From: Anaerolineae bacterium
Lineage (GTDB): Bacteria > Chloroflexota > Anaerolineae > Aggregatilineales > JAFGMM01
Direction: 5' to 3'
Length of the DNA stretch: 64,000 nucleotides
Assembly: GCA_027494055.1 (NCBI GenBank)
Contig: JAOSJO010000022.1
Span: 648,893-712,892, forward strand
This document shows, in pieces, positions 58,955-64,000 of the stretch. The position numbers and the translations under genes are program-made. How positions within the stretch are numbered: the first letter of the stretch is position 1; the number at the start of each line of letters is the position of its first letter. Under the pieces are notes generated by a model, which ran no database searches, was not told the DNA's origin, and worked only from the letters and a program-made list of their open reading frames with translations.

Positions 58955-58983
58955 TTTATACCACCATTCATGCCGCCCCGCAA
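58955..58983 (-). promoter_or_regulatory. Promoter of putative 6S RNA
   Basis: Minus-strand TTGCGG (58978-58983), 17-bp spacer, TATAAA (58955-58960). The start point would be near 58948. Confidence 0.7.
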
Positions 58984-59026
58984 CACGATTCGCCGGTTTT
59001 CAGAAAACATTCATCTTTCGCCCGGC

Positions 59027-60106
59027 TCAGCGGTACTCGTGGCTGCTGTGCACGTGGACGTAGGTGCCTTCATCGGCCCAGTGGTACAGCCACAACGAGT
59101 CGGCTGGCGCAAGGTTGACGCAGCCGTGGCTGCGCCGGTAGCCAAATCCGTCATGCCAGTACGCGCCGTGCAGCGCCGACTCGCCGTCGAAGAACAGGTT
59201 CCACGGCACGTTTTCCAGGTAGTAGTAGTCAGACTGTCCCTCGCTGCCGGACATGGGCGTGTCGGCGACCTTATACCACACCCGGAACACGCCCTCGTTC
59301 GTTGACCACTGCTCCAGGCCCGAAGCGACGAGCGTCGCGTAGACCATCGTGTCGTCTACATAGGCCGTGAGGGTCTGCTCGTACAGGTCGATGTCGATCC
59401 AGCGCCCGCTCACGCCCTCCGGGACCGGGTTCTTGCGCACCTTGCCGAGCCAGCTCTCCTTCGCCCATTGGTCGGGCGCGATCATGTAGTAGCGCCACTC
59501 GTTCACCCACTCCGTCGCGTAGATGGTCACCATCTTGTAGCGCCCAAGGAAGGGCGCATCCTTGTTCGGCTCGCCGCCGGGCGTGCGCAGGGGCTGGTTG
59601 GGCTGCAAAATCCACGCGAATTCGTAATCCGGCCAGCCGTCGATCTCCACGCCGCGAAGCCGTGACGGCTGCCGCCAATCCAGGTCCGCGGTGCGCATCC
59701 ACTCGCCGCCGTTGATCCACGTCCACGACTCGCCGTTGGCCTGCTGGCTGCCGCCGGTCGAGACGAAGATGAAGCCGGTGCCCATCGTGCGGATGATCGA
59801 CCCGCCCGGCGCGTTGAAAACCGGCGCGTCTGGCGCGATGACGCGCGCGTAGGATTTCTCGATAGCGTCATCGACCGTCACATCGATCAGGCGGAGCGGC
59901 AGCACGTCCAGCGGGTGCGCCGGCATGGTCTCGACCGCGCGCAACTCGATCGAGGAAACGCCGAACAAGGCGCTCTCGGCATCGCCGGAGGTGGGCGGGT
60001 CGCCGACGGGGACGGGGTCGCCGGGCAGGGCGACCGCGCGCCCCTCCATCCCGGCAAACGACAGGACCAACACCACAACTGCCGATAGAATCGCGATCCG
60101 CTTCAT
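59027..60106 (-). CDS. L,D-transpeptidase (YkuD domain)
   Basis: 359 residues with a signal peptide of about 27 residues. A domain of about 110 residues of unknown type is followed by the YkuD catalytic domain ending HDGFGYRRSHGCVNLAPADS, with the conserved His and the Cys of SHGCVNL. It would form 3-3 peptidoglycan cross-links or attach proteins to the wall. A preceding variable region (YARVIAPDAPVFNAPGG) is SH3-like. Exported; typical of monoderm or unusual walls. The gene ends next to the 6S promoter. Confidence 0.92.
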   Translation of the reverse strand: MKRIAILSAVVVLVLSFAGMEGRAVALPGDPVPVGDPPTSGDAESALFGVSSIELRAVETMPAHPLDVLPLRLIDVTVDDAIEKSYARVIAPDAPVFNAPGGSIIRTMGTGFIFVSTGGSQQANGESWTWINGGEWMRTADLDWRQPSRLRGVEIDGWPDYEFAWILQPNQPLRTPGGEPNKDAPFLGRYKMVTIYATEWVNEWRYYMIAPDQWAKESWLGKVRKNPVPEGVSGRWIDIDLYEQTLTAYVDDTMVYATLVASGLEQWSTNEGVFRVWYKVADTPMSGSEGQSDYYYLENVPWNLFFDGESALHGAYWHDGFGYRRSHGCVNLAPADSLWLYHWADEGTYVHVHSSHEYR

Positions 60107-60304
60107 CGTCCGATACCCATTTCAACCTGACACTTCGCATCCGATTATAGCATGACTCGCCCGTGATCGGCCCAAGGTGAGCGACGCTACTCTCTCCCTC
60201 CGAAAAAGGGGTTTGTCCCCCGACCCCCCCAGATGGCCCGATGTCCACCCCGCAATGGCGGCGTCATGTCCGCATTGGCGCACAGGCGCTATAATCCAGC
60301 CAGC

Positions 60305-61084
60305 ATGATGATTACGTCACCCCAGAACCCGCGCATCAAGCTCGCCCGCGCGCTGCTCACGCAGCGCAAGGCCCGCTACCGCGAACAGCGCTGCGCGCTC
60401 GAAGGCGCGCGGCTGATTGGCGACGCGCTGGACGCCGGCGCGGTCCCGGATTTCGCGCTGTTCACCGCCGGCTTCGCCGGGAGCGACCTGGGGCCGGGCC
60501 TGCTGGAGGCGCTGCGCGCGGCGGGCGCGGACTGCCTGGAAGTAGACCCCGCCCTGATGGACGCCCTTCCGGGCGTCGAGACCCCGCCTGGCATCCTGGC
60601 CGTGTGCCCCCTGCCCGCTCTCGACCCGCCCGCGCACCCGACGCTCGCCCTGGTCGTTGACCGGCTCGCCGATCCGGGCAACCTGGGCGCGATCCTGCGC
60701 ACCGCCAGCGCCGCCGGCGTGGCGTTGATCGCGCTCGCCCCCGGCACGGTGGACCCGTACAACCCGAAGACGCTCCGCGCCGGGATGGGCGCGCACTTCC
60801 GCGCGCCGGTGGCCTTCATGAAGTGGGAGGCGCTGCCGCCGCTTCCGCTCGTCCTCGCCGAAGCGGACGCCGCAACCGACTACACGGCGTTCGACTGGAC
60901 GCAGCCCGCCGCGCTCGTCATCGGCGGGGAGGCGCACGGCTTCTCGCCGGAAGCCCGGCAGCGCGCGGCGACGCGCGTCCGCATTCCGATGGGGCGCGCC
61001 ACCGAGAGCCTCAACGCCGCCGCCGCCGCCGCCGTGATCCTGTTCGAGGCGCGGCGACAGCGGGAGGCCGCAGAGCACGCCTGA
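60305..61084 (+). CDS. SpoU/TrmH-family RNA 2'-O-ribose methyltransferase
   Basis: 259 residues starting MMITSPQNPRIKLARAL, typical of the TrmH/RsmB-like group. An N-terminal substrate-binding domain (ALEGARLIGDAL) is followed by the SPOUT knot. The knot motifs are VVDRLADPGNLGAILRTASAAG, ALVIGGEAHGFSPEA and RIPMGRATESLNAAAAAAVILFE. It would methylate a ribose in tRNA or rRNA using SAM. Convergent with the glycosyltransferase gene (7-bp gap). Confidence 0.93.
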   Translation: MMITSPQNPRIKLARALLTQRKARYREQRCALEGARLIGDALDAGAVPDFALFTAGFAGSDLGPGLLEALRAAGADCLEVDPALMDALPGVETPPGILAVCPLPALDPPAHPTLALVVDRLADPGNLGAILRTASAAGVALIALAPGTVDPYNPKTLRAGMGAHFRAPVAFMKWEALPPLPLVLAEADAATDYTAFDWTQPAALVIGGEAHGFSPEARQRAATRVRIPMGRATESLNAAAAAAVILFEARRQREAAEHA

Positions 61085-61091
61085 CGCCCGC

Positions 61092-63120
61092 TCACCGCTG
61101 CACACCCCCAGCCGCCCACGCGCCGAGCCAGACCGCGTCCGCCGGGCCGCCCGCGACCGGGAGGCGCGCCACATCGCCTTCGGTATAGACGCCCAGGAAC
61201 AGGTCGTAACGCGCGTCATCAGCCCGGTTGGCGGGGAGGGGCAGCGTGTGGCGCTGCACGATCAGGTCGCCCGGTGTCAGCTCGAACTCGGCGGGGGCGA
61301 GGCCGTCGTGCTGCGCGACCAGCGCGCCGTCCGGCCCCACCGCGTGCACGAAGGTCGATACGAATGGCGGGCGCGCGGTCACCCGCCAGTAGCTCAGCAG
61401 CGCGATCTCGTCATCCGTGGCCGGCTGGAACGCGACGCCCAACAGCGCCAGCGTCCCACCGAAGTCGACCGGCGCGCTGAGCTGCGTCGCGCGGTCCGGC
61501 GCGTAGACCGGGTCGAGCGCCCCGGCTTGCTGTGAGGCTGCCGCGGTATCGACCGCGTACACCGTCAACACCGGCAGCCCCCGGCTGTCGCGCGCCGCGC
61601 TCTCGTAGACCGGGCCATCCAGGAAGCGGGCGCGCAGCGCCGCCGCCGGGGGCGCGTCCGGATGGTGCGCGTAGTAGAGCGGCGCGCCGCCCTCAGCGGG
61701 GATGACAATGCCGTCGCCGCCAAAGGTGCGCCGCAGCGCAACGTCATTGCGAAAGACCTGCCGGTCCAACTGGCGCCACTTGATGTAGTCGAACGCGGCG
61801 TAATCGTTGAAGATGAACGCCGCTTCCTCCGGCGCGCGGTCGATGAAATCAGCCATCTCCGCGTACCAGCGATACGTCATCCACGCCTGGTCGGGGGTGG
61901 TCGATCCACACGCCGAAGTAATCACCGGCGACCGCCACGCCGGTCACGGCGAGCGCCGCCGCCGCGCCTATCGCCAGCAACGCCCGCTGCCGGCCCCGCA
62001 GCGCGTGCTCAAGCGCCGCCAGCGGAACCGCCGCGATCACCAGGACCGCCGGCAGCGCGCCGATGGCGCGGTGGGTGCTGGGCGGCGCGTCCGTGGCCGC
62101 GCTGGGCGCGAGCATCACCAGGCCGAGGAGCAGCAGCAGCGCCCCCGCCGGGGCGCGTCGCCGGTTCCTGCCGGCGCGCAACGCCCACCACGCGCAGACG
62201 AGCGCGCCGACGAGGAAGAGCGCCAGCGCGGGCGGCTCGAACACGGCGCGCCCCGGCAGGTTGTAGAACCACACGTGGTCCCCCGGCCCCCAGAACATGC
62301 CCAGCGTCTTGAGCATCCCGTCGAGCAGCGGGCCGGGGTCGCCGGCGCGGAGCGCCTCGACCGGCTGGTTGACCATGCCCATGCGCCACGTCAGGTCGGG
62401 GCTGGTATAGACGTAGAGCAGGAACGGCCCGGCCACCGCCACCGCCGCCAGCGCGTAGAGCGCAATCCCCCGCCACCGTGCGCGCCACGTGGCCCGGTCC
62501 GCCAGCCACAGGTATGCCAGGAACGCGACCAGGACCACCGGGAAGCCGAGCGCCGCCGTGAAGGTGTACTGCGTCAGCCCTGCGGCAACGCCGCCCAGCG
62601 CGAAGTTGCGCCGCGCGTGCCTGGCCGGGCCGTACAGCCCGCGCCACAACCCCATGAGCGCGAGCACGATGCAGAACGGCAGGGTGATGGTGCGGATCGC
62701 CATGCGGCTGAAGGCCAGCGGCCACCACAGCACGCCGGCCAGCCCGGCGGCGAACAGCCCCGCCATCCGGGAGCCGGTCAGCCACGCCGCCCAGACGTAC
62801 ACCAGCGCGATGAACACCATCCCATAGAGCACCGCCGGCCAGCGCAACGCGAGCACGTTGTCGCCCAGGGCCAGCACCGCCAGGACCTCCGACAGGTTGA
62901 ACATCGGCTCGCGGCCCGCGCCCCAGTCATAGCGCAGGCTGAAGTCGCCGGCCAGCATGTTCTGGACGATCTCGCCGTTGATGACCTCATCGGTGTAGAG
63001 GGGGTAGTCGGTCAGGCGGTGCACGCGCAGGACGAACCCGGCGAGCGCGATGAGGATGAACGCCGCCAGGTAGCGCGCCGGCTTTCGGGTCGCGTAGGCC
63101 ATCCCCTGCGCCCCGATCAC
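61092..63120 (-). CDS. GT-C type integral membrane glycosyltransferase (frame break)
   Basis: 675 residues after removing one G from GGGGG (61893-61897), restoring GVWIDHPDQAWMTYRW. The N-terminal two-thirds has 10-12 transmembrane helices with an early loop YPLYTDEVING, the acidic motif expected of ArnT/PMT-like GT39/GT83 enzymes. The C-terminal 240 residues form a soluble domain outside the membrane. The GTG at 63120 overlaps the TGA of the upstream gene (GTGA), indicating translational coupling; an in-frame ATG at 63102 is the alternative. Sugar and acceptor unknown. Confidence 0.8.
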
Positions 63121-64000
63121 AGCGCCGGCGCGGCGACCCGCAGCAGCGCGTACACGTCGAGGGCGGCGAAGGCCGCCCACACGAGCGCGGGCGGAATCCA
63201 GCGCACCCGCTGCGGCAGCCGGAAGCGCGCGCCGACCGGCCTGATCCACCCGTCGAGGCCGAGCGCCACCGCGCACGCAATCGCGCTCAGCGCGGGGAAC
63301 AGGTAGCGCCCCTGGTGCTGGACGAACGTGAGGTTGTAGTAGAGATACTGCGCGACCACAAACAGCAGGGCCAGCGCCAGCAGCGCCACGCCGTCCCGCT
63401 GGGAGGGCTTGATCGCCTCCGCGTTGCGCCGGTTGCGCCAGAGCGCCAGCCACAGCCCCACGAGCACCGCCCCGGTGAACGCCAGCAGGCCGGCGTAAAT
63501 CCAGTCTGGCATGGGCACGGCCATCCAGCCAAACTGCCCCCAGAAGCTGTTGAACGTGAACTGCACGAACCGGCGCAGCAGGTCGTCGAGGCCGTGCGCG
63601 GCGATCCAGTCGGCGGTGCGCGGCTGGTCGATCACGACCGCGTCGTGGCGGCCCAGCGCGGCGATGTCCAGCCCGCCGTAAGTGTGCGCGTTGCGCGCCC
63701 ACCAGGGCGCGTTGATCGCCAGCGCGACGAGGACGACCCAGAGCGCGGCGATCAGGGCAGGGTGCGCGGGCGCCAGTGCGGCGCGCCGCCGCGCTCCGCC
63801 CGCCGCCAGCGCAGCCATACCGCCGCCAGCGCCACAACGCCGGTGAAGAAGGCCGTCGTCTTGGTGAGCACGGCGAGGCCCACCAGCGCGCCGAGCGCCG
63901 CCGGGTGCGGGACCGGCAGCCCGTCCTCGCCGCCGCGCACGTAGAGCACGCTCGCGAGCAGCGCACCGCCGATGAGCAGTTCGGCGAGGCTGTCATTGTT
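63117..64000 (-). CDS. GT-C type glycosyltransferase, N-terminus beyond window (frame break)
   Basis: About 294 codons are visible. The edge sequence reads NNDSLAELLIGGALLASVLY, the ArnT/PMT-like region after the first catalytic loop. Then come multiple helices and a late loop WARNAHTYGGLD. One base must be added at about 63770-63790 to join RWRRAERGG to LAPAHPALIAALW. At least seven transmembrane segments are in view. Overlaps the next gene by four bases, so the two GT-C enzymes are likely made together. Confidence 0.78.

Overview
The window is high-GC bacterial chromosome. Its gene content fits a member of the Chloroflexota (Anaerolineae-like): an FMN-riboswitch-controlled NMT1-type ABC transporter, a KorDABC-type ferredoxin oxidoreductase, GerMN and SH3b cell-envelope proteins, and many small palindromic intergenic repeats. 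This assignment is inferred from gene content; there is no rRNA or marker phylogeny to confirm it.

Layout. 1-1300: a tyrosine recombinase running off the left edge, next to a tRNA-Gly(GCC) gene whose 5' half and -10 region are duplicated in inverted orientation. 1386-9160: housekeeping and metabolic genes, mostly on the minus strand (two-domain thioredoxin, Nudix, ArgH, Fpg-family glycosylase, nucleotidyltransferase, GNAT, EamA transporter, ThuA, small membrane protein). 9160-10290: an AT-richer island with two unrecognised genes. 10351-19295: sulfatase, PIG-V-like membrane protein, homocysteine methyltransferase, YihY, and a sugar-catabolism group (GH4 glycosidase, sugar isomerase, UxaA-type dehydratase). 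19912-25742: a GerMN protein, then a likely operon of AAA ATPase, GDPD, YdjC deacetylase and EEP phosphatase. 25841-28688: a DnaQ-DinG fusion. 29339-32876: a kor operon interrupted by an SPFH lipoprotein. 33063-42876: nine-repeat SH3b protein, EF-G paralogue, HTH and TPR proteins, LarA-family protein, secreted protein, histidine phosphatase. 42895-45918: an ABC transporter behind an FMN riboswitch with an attenuator. 46163-57724: proline dehydrogenase, lipoprotein, methyltransferase, two glycosidase/phosphorylase genes, Nnr, and a run of small membrane genes. 57729-64000: MBL hydrolase, a probable 6S RNA, L,D-transpeptidase, SpoU methyltransferase and two integral membrane glycosyltransferases, the second running off the right edge.

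A pervasive property is about thirty single-base frame breaks in about 25 otherwise intact genes. Most lie in runs of G or C, and in each case one base restores a full-length family member. I read these as assembly or sequencing indels rather than real gene decay, and I give the whole gene span with the break noted.

Small dispersed palindromes (at least three families) occupy most gaps between genes. There is no CRISPR array, rRNA operon or complete insertion sequence that I can see.
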